Of a stretch of 47,527 nucleotides of DNA, positions 1 to 7,160 are shown in pieces; position 1 is the first letter of the stretch; each line of letters opens with the position of its first letter. A program made the position numbers and the translations under genes. Location: assembly GCA_027858835.1 (NCBI GenBank), contig JAQIBY010000181.1, forward strand, positions 1-47,527, in the 5' to 3' direction. Under the pieces are notes generated by a model. It saw only the letters and a program-made list of their open reading frames with translations. It made no database searches and had not been told where the DNA came from. Source of the stretch: Bacteroidales bacterium (lineage in GTDB: Bacteria > Bacteroidota > Bacteroidia > Bacteroidales > ML635J-15).

Positions 1-562
1 CTTTCTTTCATCGGAAAGAAAGCGCAGTAAAAATGATTTACCATTGGTGAAAACGGTAAATATTATTTTAAACAAGTGCCAAAATAATTTGGGTGACCCA
101 ATGTCGAAAACAGGAAAAACTCCGCCAAAAGGCATTGTGTTTTAGTTAATATACTCAAAAAACTAAAACTACGATTAAACCGACGATGATATAAAAACAA
201 ATTAAAGAGATTTCACTTTTACAGATTTCTCAGTCGTTTCGCTACCGCTACACTCCATCGAAATGACATTTTTTTTAAGTGCGAGGGAGGAAAAGCGGGC
301 GATGATACAGTTAAAAATCAAAACACCGTCATCGCCCGCTTTTCCCAAACCACACTGCAATTCTGTCTTTTCGAACCCTGACATAGGAGTGGGTGAGAAA
401 TCTCTTTTTACTTTTGACTTTCTTCAAGCCCTAAAGAAAAAAGTAAAATGCAAATTAGCAATGACTGCCAATACAATCCTATAAGAAATAGCGATTGTTA
501 TTTTCGATAAAAACATTAGGGCATAGTGTACGCCAAATATTTTGCGTTTTTTATAGAGACTA
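1..562. other. Non-coding region at the window edge
   Basis: No convincing gene lies here. Two short open frames on opposite strands (202-384 and 263-484) cover the arms of an inverted repeat and have no protein-like features. The stretch holds a nested inverted-repeat element (221-405) and, at its right end, a divergent copy of a short dispersed repeat (530-563) that runs into the stop codon of the next gene. The first 200 bases show nothing I recognise. Confidence 0.6.
221..405. repeat. Nested inverted-repeat element, copy 1 (MITE/REP-like)
   Basis: Three tiers of inverted repeats are nested. The outer arms are AGATTTCTCA (223-232) and its complement (394-403). The middle module contains TCGAAATGACA (258-268), facing a related TTTTCGAA (368-375). 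The inner arms are a perfect 17 bp pair (289-305 and 329-345) around a 23-base loop. A second element with the same three modules in the same order lies at 41727-41898, so this is a dispersed family and not a chance palindrome. No transposase is encoded inside, so it would be non-autonomous. Confidence 0.7.
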
Positions 563-563
563 C
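530..563 (+). repeat. Divergent copy C of the short GCGTTTT...AGAGACTAC repeat
   Basis: The stretch contains a quasi-palindrome (ACGCCAAATATTTTGCGT), a T-run and AGAGACTAC. It resembles the two near-identical 45 bp copies at 43333-43377 and 47460-47504 but is clearly more diverged. As with the copy at 43333, it ends on the stop codon of a minus-strand gene. Confidence 0.45.
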
Positions 564-1141
564 TATCGATTAAAAAGAATCCCAAACCTTACAAGCGGAA
601 GAAAAAACTCGTGATTTTTTGCATGGAATGCTGAAATAAGTTCTGTTTGCAGGAGAAAGGAGATTTTTTCGGAGAGAAAATATTCAAAACCGATTGCCGG
701 GGCAAGTATCCAAATTGTATTTTCCTGGTAGCTTGCCCCGATTAGCTGATTGCCGATTTGTGAAGGAATATGCAATTGTGTCATTTTCCCCATTCCGGCA
801 AAGCCTTGTAAGGAGATTCTGTATTTTTCACTTTTATGATACCATCCGCCGAGCAATCCGCCGTAACCAATATCGATATATGGGAACTCAGATTCGGGAG
901 TGCTGTAATTCCGACGAATATTTCCTCCACTGCTTCCGATATAGAAATGCTCCGTTATATGAAATTTCAAGACACCTCCAAGCCCATTCGACAGTCCGTT
1001 TACTTGAGTATCTTGCTGCCAATAGTATCCCGACTGCAAAAACATTCCTCCTGTAAATGAAATTGGCTTTTTGGATTCCTGCGCCAATAATCCGAAGCTG
1101 ATAATCAACAATCCGAACAAAAAGAAAAGCCTTCGACTCAT
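563..1141 (-). CDS. Exported beta-barrel-like protein of unknown function
   Basis: The product has 192 residues. It begins with a clear Sec signal peptide (MSRR, then a hydrophobic run, with likely cleavage after GLLAQ near residue 21). The remainder shows alternating aromatic/polar strands, many Gly and Tyr residues, and a C-terminus ending in an aromatic-rich strand (FGILFNR). This pattern is typical of small outer-membrane beta-barrels of the OmpW/PorT-like type in Bacteroidota. The gene follows the MORN-repeat gene with a 2-base gap, so the two are probably co-transcribed and may act together at the outer membrane. No catalytic motif is visible. The barrel assignment is inferred from composition and length alone. 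Confidence 0.65.
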   Translation of the reverse strand: MSRRLFFLFGLLIISFGLLAQESKKPISFTGGMFLQSGYYWQQDTQVNGLSNGLGGVLKFHITEHFYIGSSGGNIRRNYSTPESEFPYIDIGYGGLLGGWYHKSEKYRISLQGFAGMGKMTQLHIPSQIGNQLIGASYQENTIWILAPAIGFEYFLSEKISFLLQTELISAFHAKNHEFFLPLVRFGILFNR

Positions 1142-1143
1142 GC

Positions 1144-2949
1144 TTAATTGAATTTCATATTTTCGCCGTTATCCACTTTTACTTTCACTGCTCGATTGCC
1201 TTTAAATTTAGCTTCATACATGACCTCACCGCGATGGGTATAATATACAACTTTGCCTTCTTTCATTCCATTTTTATAGGTCATTTCGGATTTAAGTTTT
1301 CCGTGATCGTACCAGGTTTTCCATTTTCCATGTGGCTCACCTTTATCATTATATTCCTCCTGTCGCACAAGATCACCATTTTGGTTATAATTTTTCCAAA
1401 TTCCGACTTTTTGTCCGCGATCGTATTCCCCTTCGTTAAGCAATTTCCCTTTCATTGAAAAATTTCTGAAGCTCCCATGTAAAACAGGCTTTTTATCGTA
1501 ATCGAAATCTTCAACAAACTCACTTGATTCAATTTCTACGAGCAAATAATTTTCCACAAGCTGCTTCTCCCCATTTATATAGTAAGTTGTGGACTTTCCG
1601 GATTTCAATCCATCCTCATAATTCACTTCACTGCGTTTATATCCGTTATCAAACCAACTTGTCCAGGTTCCCTGCATAATACCGTTGGTGTAATACCCCT
1701 GCAAGCTTTTATTTCCATTTTCATGATATTCTGTCCACTCACCGATTTCCACATCATAATCGTATTCTCCATCGCGATACAATTGTCCGTTTTCATAAAA
1801 AACTTGATATTTTTCGTGACGCAAATCATCCTTGAAATTCACTTTTTTCCAAACCTGACCATTGTCGTACCAATAAGTCCACAAACCGGTCATTTTATCA
1901 TTTTCAAAATGCCCCTCATTCCCTTTTACACCACTGGAGCGATAATATGTCCATAAGCCGTGCTGCAGGTCACTCTTAAACTGCCCTTCAATATCAACCT
2001 CTCCATCAGCCTGATACCACACTGCATCACCGGACAATTTATCGTTTTGATAATGCAAAATGGATTCAAGCTGTTCGTTCGGAAAATAACGTTTTTGCTC
2101 CCCATGACGAACACCCAACTTATAATTTGAAATGGTTCGCAATTCTCCCGTCCGATAATAAAAACGCCATTCACCATGTTTTTCGCCGTTTTTCAATACG
2201 CCTTCCATGGCGAGCTGTCCGTTTTGAAACCACAATTTATTATCTCCATTTTCATAATTTAAAATGGATTTTTTTGCTCCGTCGGGGAAATATTCTGTCC
2301 AGGTGCCGACACGTTCACCGTTTTGAGAGTTCCCCGATGAGGCAATATTCCCGCTTTCAAAATAGTATTCCCACTGTCCTGTTTCCAATCCTTGTTTTAA
2401 TTTTCCTTTTCGGCGCAATTTTCCATTATCGAAATACTCCTCGAATTCACCATTGCCGTCTTTCACAATTTGCTTACCCGCTTTTGTCCAGGTTTCAAGG
2501 ATTTTCCGTTTCTCACCGGCCAAATCCATTTTCATATGCAAGGCGCCATCCGAATAATAATATTCCCAAATACTATCTTTCTCATTTTCGGTGAAATTTC
2601 CACGCACCATCAGGTTTCCGTTTTCATAAAACTCAAGATACTCGCCCATCTGAATTCCATCGCGGAAATTCCCTTCATTTTTTCGTTTTCCGTTTTGATA
2701 ATAATAAATCAGTTTTCCGTTAACAACGCCTTCTTTATAATCAATTTTCTGAATGAGATTTCCCTGTTTGTCATAATATTTCCATGGACCAAACTCCAGT
2801 CCCATTTTCAAATATCCTTCACTTTCGGTTTTTCCGTTTGAATATTCATAAGTTTTCGGGACAAGATCTTGAGCCATGATTGGAAAGCTCAACAAAACCG
2901 GTAAGACTAAAACCAGAATTCGCTTAATCATTGATTTTCTTTTATTCAT
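1144..2949 (-). CDS. Exported MORN/YwqK-type repeat protein
   Basis: The protein has about 601 residues and consists almost wholly of about twenty repeats of roughly 23 residues. Each has the form G-x-W-x-x-Y-(Y/F)-x-x-G-x-x-(K/R), as in GEWEYYFESGNIASSG. These are MORN_2 (YwqK antitoxin-like) repeats, which form extended beta-hairpin solenoids. A signal peptide is present: basic start MNKRKSMIKR, hydrophobic core, and cleavage after SFPIMAQ. I place the start at 2949 because a TAACTTTG promoter box lies at 2982-2989; a start at 2982 would lie upstream of the transcript. An alternative start is 2931. The downstream barrel-like gene is 2 bases away. In Bacteroidota such proteins are common and mostly uncharacterised. 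The YwqK antitoxin name is historical and does not fit an exported protein. Confidence 0.75.
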   Translation of the reverse strand: MNKRKSMIKRILVLVLPVLLSFPIMAQDLVPKTYEYSNGKTESEGYLKMGLEFGPWKYYDKQGNLIQKIDYKEGVVNGKLIYYYQNGKRKNEGNFRDGIQMGEYLEFYENGNLMVRGNFTENEKDSIWEYYYSDGALHMKMDLAGEKRKILETWTKAGKQIVKDGNGEFEEYFDNGKLRRKGKLKQGLETGQWEYYFESGNIASSGNSQNGERVGTWTEYFPDGAKKSILNYENGDNKLWFQNGQLAMEGVLKNGEKHGEWRFYYRTGELRTISNYKLGVRHGEQKRYFPNEQLESILHYQNDKLSGDAVWYQADGEVDIEGQFKSDLQHGLWTYYRSSGVKGNEGHFENDKMTGLWTYWYDNGQVWKKVNFKDDLRHEKYQVFYENGQLYRDGEYDYDVEIGEWTEYHENGNKSLQGYYTNGIMQGTWTSWFDNGYKRSEVNYEDGLKSGKSTTYYINGEKQLVENYLLVEIESSEFVEDFDYDKKPVLHGSFRNFSMKGKLLNEGEYDRGQKVGIWKNYNQNGDLVRQEEYNDKGEPHGKWKTWYDHGKLKSEMTYKNGMKEGKVVYYTHRGEVMYEAKFKGNRAVKVKVDNGENMKFN

Positions 2950-2981
2950 AATACATTGTTTTATGATACGCTGAATTGTCA

Positions 2982-2989
2982 CAAAGTTA
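2982..2989 (-). promoter_or_regulatory. -7 promoter box TAACTTTG upstream of the MORN-repeat gene
   Basis: This is a perfect match to the Bacteroidota TAnnTTTG box on the minus strand, 33 bases upstream of the ATG at 2949. No TTG lies at the canonical 19-base spacing. Its position helps to reject an upstream start at 2982. Confidence 0.5.
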
Positions 2990-3132
2990 TGGATTTTTCC
3001 ATGAAATGATTGGTTTTACAAAAGAGCTTATCAAAAAGGGAAACGATTTTTTGCTAACTATATTTCAATGAGTTAAGGGTTTTTTATTCACAATTTACTG
3101 ATTTTGCATTTCAGATTTCTTGAAACTTTTGT

Positions 3133-3178
3133 TCAGCCAGTGGGCTGACAAGCACAGTTTTTGAAAAAATCAAAAACT
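3133..3178 (-). terminator. Two hairpins downstream of the lipid kinase gene
   Basis: A perfect 9 bp stem (3156-3164 with 3170-3178, loop of five A on the plus strand) lies about 70 bases beyond the stop of the minus-strand lipid kinase gene. A second stem, TCAGCC/GGCTGA (3133-3148), follows. The first is A/T-rich with little U-tract, so a termination role is plausible but not strong. Confidence 0.35.
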
Positions 3179-3246
3179 CCGCCAAAAGCCAAATGTTAAT
3201 TTTATCTCATACGCCAGCCATAGAAAGTTTACTTAATCCGACAAAA

Positions 3247-4167
3247 CTAAACCAGCACCTTAAGTGCGGATGGCAATATTTCAATTTCAAACGGGCCATC
3301 GGGAATGATTTCCCCATCCACTTCGGCAAGCAAATCTGGACCGTCCTGTACCGTAATACGGGTTGTTTTAAACGTATGAATGGAATTTACTTGCCCAATT
3401 TTCCCGTTGTACAATTTAAACACATGTTTTAGAATTTTTCGTACCGGCATATCATCATAAATAGTCACATCAAACATCCCGTCATTAATCTCGGCGTTTG
3501 GAGTTTGTCTCATTCCGCCACCGCTGTATCTGCCATTTCCTATGCTAATGCTGAATAACTTCCGTTCAATCACTTCATCGTTAATTTCCACTTTCATCGG
3601 AAGCGATTTATATGACAAGGCCGTACGTAGTAAATTAAATAAATAGGCAATAGCCATACGGTTTCCGCGCTCTTGCATTTCATTTGTGGCTTTCACAACC
3701 ACTGCATCAAAACCAAATCCTGCAATATTTACAAAATAATGTATAGCTGGCTTTCCGTCAATGCTGTGTGTAAGTTTTCCGACATCCTGAAAATGCGCCT
3801 CTCCGGAAAACAAATACTCCAATGCTTTTTTGTATTTTTTAGGGATTCCGTAATAACGCGCCCAATCATTTCCTGTCCCAACAGGAATAATTCCGAGACT
3901 AATCTCTTCCGGTGGCACGATTTCCTGATGAAAAACTCCGTTAACCACCTCATTCACTGTACCGTCACCACCAACAACAATTAAACATTTATAACCAAGG
4001 CTTAATTCTTCTTCAACAATACTAATCGCATCGCCGGGGCCACTAGTAAGTACGGCTTTGTAATGAATATCTTTTTTTCTGATAAATCGCTCAATCCGCA
4101 GCCAGTCCTTCCCGGCCTTCCCTTTTGCGGCATTTGGATTAACGATAAACAGATAATGCTTCCTCAT
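3247..4167 (-). CDS. Diacylglycerol kinase-family lipid kinase (DagK/YegS-like)
   Basis: The product is a soluble enzyme of about 306 residues with the diacylglycerol kinase catalytic fold (DAGKc). Near the N-terminus is NPNAAKGKAGKDW. Then come the nucleotide-binding signature VVGGDGTVNEVVNG and GIIPVGTGNDWARYYGIP, both hallmarks of the DagK/YegS/sphingosine kinase family. Later come ISIGNGRYSGGGMRQTPNAEINDG and a C-terminal beta-sandwich with VDGEII. The family phosphorylates diacylglycerol or related lipids with ATP for phospholipid recycling; the exact substrate cannot be read from sequence. I start at 4167 (MRKHYLF), as the 11 upstream residues to 4200 are not conserved-looking. It is divergent from the gene at 4264. 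Confidence 0.88.
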   Translation of the reverse strand: MRKHYLFIVNPNAAKGKAGKDWLRIERFIRKKDIHYKAVLTSGPGDAISIVEEELSLGYKCLIVVGGDGTVNEVVNGVFHQEIVPPEEISLGIIPVGTGNDWARYYGIPKKYKKALEYLFSGEAHFQDVGKLTHSIDGKPAIHYFVNIAGFGFDAVVVKATNEMQERGNRMAIAYLFNLLRTALSYKSLPMKVEINDEVIERKLFSISIGNGRYSGGGMRQTPNAEINDGMFDVTIYDDMPVRKILKHVFKLYNGKIGQVNSIHTFKTTRITVQDGPDLLAEVDGEIIPDGPFEIEILPSALKVLV

Positions 4168-4263
4168 AAATGTTGTGATTCTGACAGATTTTAAGCACAA
4201 TGTTACTGATTTTATTTTTCTTTTAATAGTTTTATCAAAAATTTAACGCAAAATAAAAGTCCG

Positions 4264-5112
4264 ATGAAACAGATTAAAACAATTACAAGTTACTTAAAGG
4301 AAATAAACGAAGATCCGATTAAATCAGAGTTTATTGAATACGACCAAGCCGGAAATATTGTATTAAGCATCAAGTACGATGAAGAAGGAAACATTATCGA
4401 GAAATCAGAGTTCACTTACGATAATGACAATCGGAAATTAACGGAAAAACAATATCTGTCAGAAGATGAAATTGCCGAAGAGCACCGCTTCACATATGAT
4501 GACAAAGGGGAATTGTCAGAAATCCACACAGACTATGCTGAAGGCTACTCCAGTACACGGAAAATCCAATACAATCCAAAAGAAAACGAACGCATCGAGC
4601 TGGAAATTGATGAAGATGACGAAATGGAAGAAAAACATGTTTTCAAATACCATGAAACTCATGGAAAGCTGACTGAACGGGCAGAATATGACGATCGGGA
4701 AAAACTTGTACAAAAAACGGTTTATACTTATGATGATAAAGGTCGTGTCATTGAACAATCGGAATATGAACGAAAAGGGAAAAAGCCAATTCAAACTCGT
4801 CAATATGCATACAATGACGAGAGTGATAAAATTGAACAACTGAATGTGCTTAATCACAAAGGGAAACTCATTAATCAATACCGCTTATTTTATGATGAAC
4901 ACGATCGAGTTACCCGTCAAATTTCCCCGACGAGCGGCAGCATTGAAATTGAGTATCCATCAGAAAAAGTGCAGATTGAGCGCAATATTGATGCATCAGG
5001 AAATGTACAAAATGAAACAAAAAGCCTTTTTGATGATGCAGGAAATCTCATCAAGGAAGAAGGATTAATGCTCAGCAAAACGCATGAAATCACGTATTAC
5101 GAGGCAGAGTAA
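4264..5112 (+). CDS. YD/RHS-like repeat protein without a signal peptide
   Basis: The product has 282 residues, is strongly acidic, and lacks a signal peptide or membrane segment. Tandem repeats of about 20-22 residues follow the pattern (F/Y)-x-Y-D-x-x-x-(R/K)-(L/V)-x-E-(Q/K)-x-x-Y, for example TYDDKGRVIEQSEYERKGK. They resemble the beta-hairpin YD repeats of RHS/teneurin shells. No RHS core-associated domain, toxin domain or secretion signal follows. The gene stands alone between a divergent lipid kinase gene and parE. I find no exact TAnnTTTG box upstream. Function is unknown; a cytosolic scaffold is one possibility. The CDS is confident, the role is not. Confidence 0.7.
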   Translation: MKQIKTITSYLKEINEDPIKSEFIEYDQAGNIVLSIKYDEEGNIIEKSEFTYDNDNRKLTEKQYLSEDEIAEEHRFTYDDKGELSEIHTDYAEGYSSTRKIQYNPKENERIELEIDEDDEMEEKHVFKYHETHGKLTERAEYDDREKLVQKTVYTYDDKGRVIEQSEYERKGKKPIQTRQYAYNDESDKIEQLNVLNHKGKLINQYRLFYDEHDRVTRQISPTSGSIEIEYPSEKVQIERNIDASGNVQNETKSLFDDAGNLIKEEGLMLSKTHEITYYEAE

Positions 5113-5202
5113 AGGATTTTTTGCTTTGTAAAAAGAGACAAAACTAAAATGCGATTATTGCGACATCCTTCATTTAGAATCATTACGAACTTAAAAATAA
5201 AT

Positions 5203-5253
5203 TTATCAACAATCAGCCATAGACTTGCATTATCAACGACTTGCTGTTGATAA
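5203..5253. promoter_or_regulatory. Three TTATCAAC motifs (DnaA-box-like) upstream of parE
   Basis: TTATCAACA (5203-5211), TTATCAACG (5230-5238) and the inverted TGTTGATAA (5245-5253) lie 70-120 bases before parE. The second and third form an 8 bp inverted repeat with an 8-base spacer. Two of the 9-mers differ by one base from the DnaA box TTATNCACA. They may be an operator or DnaA sites. No function is shown by sequence alone. Confidence 0.35.
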
Positions 5254-5292
5254 ACAAGTGCTAAAACTGGATGCAATTTATCCGAAAATCTG

Positions 5293-5300
5293 TATTTTTG
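5293..5300 (+). promoter_or_regulatory. -7 promoter box TATTTTTG for the parE-parC-aroK operon
   Basis: This is a perfect TAnnTTTG match 22 bases before the parE ATG. No TTG lies at the 19-base spacing, so the -33 half is weak or missing. It is the only such box seen in the intergenic region. Confidence 0.5.
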
Positions 5301-5322
5301 TGGAAATTAGCAGGTTTTAGCA

Positions 5323-7158
5323 ATGAACGGTAACTACACAGAAGACAGTATTAAGACTTTAGAATGGCGAGAACACATTCGTAAGCGCCCCGGCATGTAC
5401 ATTGGAAAGCTGGGCGACGGGAGCTCTTACGATGATGGAATCTATATTCTTATCAAGGAGGTAATTGACAACTCCATTGATGAGTTTGCCATGGGTAACG
5501 GTAAAAAAATTGAAGTTGAACAAACAGAACACAGCATACGTATTCGTGACTATGGACGCGGTATCCCCTTGGGGAAATTAGTTGATGTAACATCAAAAAT
5601 GAATACCGGAGCAAAATACGACTCCAAGGTTTTCAAAAAATCTGTCGGGCTTAACGGAGTCGGGATTAAAGCCGTAAATGCACTATCCTCACAATTTCGC
5701 ATTTTTGCTTATCGCGAAGGCGAGAAAAAAGAAGTGCTTTTCGAGAAAGGCTATCTAAGAGATGAACAGGACATTGCTCCGACAAAAGAACGCAACGGAA
5801 CCGAAGTAATATTCACACCTGACGAGGAAGTTTTTGGCGAATACGAATTCAATTTGGAGCATATCCATGAAATGCTTAGAAACTATGTGTTTCTGAATTC
5901 TGGACTTACGATTGAATTTAACGGAGAAAAATTCATCAGTCGTAATGGTTTACTGGATTTGCTGAATGACAAAATGCGTTCAGAAGGACTCTATCCCATT
6001 ATTCACTTAAAAAACGGAGACATCGAAATTGCACTCACGCATTCGCAAGGATACGGAGAAGAGTATTATTCTTTTGTCAATGGACAATACACACCGCAAG
6101 GCGGAACACATTTAACCACCTTCAAGGAAAGCATCGTTAAAACTATCAAGGATTTTTTCGGAAAGAGTTTTGAAGCTTCAGATGTTCGCAACTCCATTTC
6201 AACAGCAATCAGCATAAGAATTGAAGAGCCGGTTTTTGAATCCCAAACTAAAACAAAATTAGGGTCAAAAGACATGGGCCCAAAAGGGCCGACAATCCGA
6301 ACATACATTAACGATTTCATCAAAAGTCATCTTGACGATTATCTGCATAAAAATCCGGAAACGGCGGATCTCATGCTGAAGAAAATTCAAAGCAATGAGA
6401 AAGAACGAAAAGCCATTAGCGGGATAAAGAAAATCGCCAGAGACCGTGCAAAAAAGGTATCACTTCATAACAAAAAACTGCGTGACTGTCGTGCGCACTT
6501 GAATACCAATCATGAACGCCGCCTGGAAAGCTCTATTTTTATTACGGAGGGAGATTCTGCGAGCGGTTCAATTACAAAAGCACGTGATGTAAATACGCAA
6601 GCAGTTTTTAGTTTACGCGGAAAACCTCTGAACACGTACGGTTTGACAAAAAAAGTAGTGTATGAAAATGAGGAATTTAATCTGTTGCAAGCAGCATTGA
6701 ATATTGAAGAAGGAATGGAACAATTGCGTTACCGTAATGTCATTATCGCAACAGATGCCGATGTTGACGGAATGCATATCCGCTTGCTGATTATTACATT
6801 TTTTCTGCAATTTTTTCCTGATTTGATTAAAAACGGGCATTTATTCATCTTGGAAACACCGCTTTTCCGTGTTCGGAATAAAAAACATACGCATTATTGC
6901 TATAGCGAAGAAGAACGCGACAAAGCCGCACAAAAACTGAAAGGAAAAGCAGAAGTTACACGTTTTAAAGGTTTGGGAGAGATTTCGCCGAATGAATTTA
7001 AATTTTTTATTTCTGAAGGTTTGAGACTTAATCAAGTCAAACTAACTAAACAAGATGAACTAAAACAGATGTTGGGTTTTTACATGGGAAAAAACACACC
7101 GGAACGTCAGGATTTCATTATTGAAAATCTAAGAAATTACGAAGAAATTATTGACTAA
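5323..7158 (+). CDS. parE: DNA topoisomerase IV subunit B (type IIA ATPase subunit)
   Basis: The product has 611 residues. The GHKL ATPase domain comes first: [15 protein letters not shown] with the catalytic Glu, DYGRGIPLG, and [14 protein letters not shown]. The transducer domain follows. The TOPRIM domain has [11 protein letters not shown] and the metal-binding [12 protein letters not shown], and the C-terminus has RFKGLGEI. The length matches ParE rather than full-length GyrB, which usually has a longer TOPRIM insert in Gram-negatives. The partner subunit gene starts 2 bases after this stop, which fits a parE-parC pair; in Bacteroidota gyrA and gyrB are normally elsewhere. With ParC it decatenates daughter chromosomes using ATP. 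Confidence 0.9.
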   Translation: MNGNYTEDSIKTLEWREHIRKRPGMYIGKLGDGSSYDDGIYILIKEVIDNSIDEFAMGNGKKIEVEQTEHSIRIRDYGRGIPLGKLVDVTSKMNTGAKYDSKVFKKSVGLNGVGIKAVNALSSQFRIFAYREGEKKEVLFEKGYLRDEQDIAPTKERNGTEVIFTPDEEVFGEYEFNLEHIHEMLRNYVFLNSGLTIEFNGEKFISRNGLLDLLNDKMRSEGLYPIIHLKNGDIEIALTHSQGYGEEYYSFVNGQYTPQGGTHLTTFKESIVKTIKDFFGKSFEASDVRNSISTAISIRIEEPVFESQTKTKLGSKDMGPKGPTIRTYINDFIKSHLDDYLHKNPETADLMLKKIQSNEKERKAISGIKKIARDRAKKVSLHNKKLRDCRAHLNTNHERRLESSIFITEGDSASGSITKARDVNTQAVFSLRGKPLNTYGLTKKVVYENEEFNLLQAALNIEEGMEQLRYRNVIIATDADVDGMHIRLLIITFFLQFFPDLIKNGHLFILETPLFRVRNKKHTHYCYSEEERDKAAQKLKGKAEVTRFKGLGEISPNEFKFFISEGLRLNQVKLTKQDELKQMLGFYMGKNTPERQDFIIENLRNYEEIID

Positions 7159-7160
7159 AC

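Noticed and set aside
202-484. Two overlapping open frames on opposite strands (202-384 and 263-484)
   Set aside because: They cover the arms of a nested inverted repeat and show no protein-like features. The symmetry of the repeat explains why both strands are open.
1144-2949. Toxin-antitoxin module from the YwqK label
   Set aside because: The repeat protein has a signal peptide and no toxin gene is adjacent; the antitoxin name does not transfer.
5203-5253. Replication origin upstream of parE
   Set aside because: Three DnaA-box-like motifs with one mismatch each are too few, and no dnaA, dnaN or A/T-rich unwinding element is nearby.
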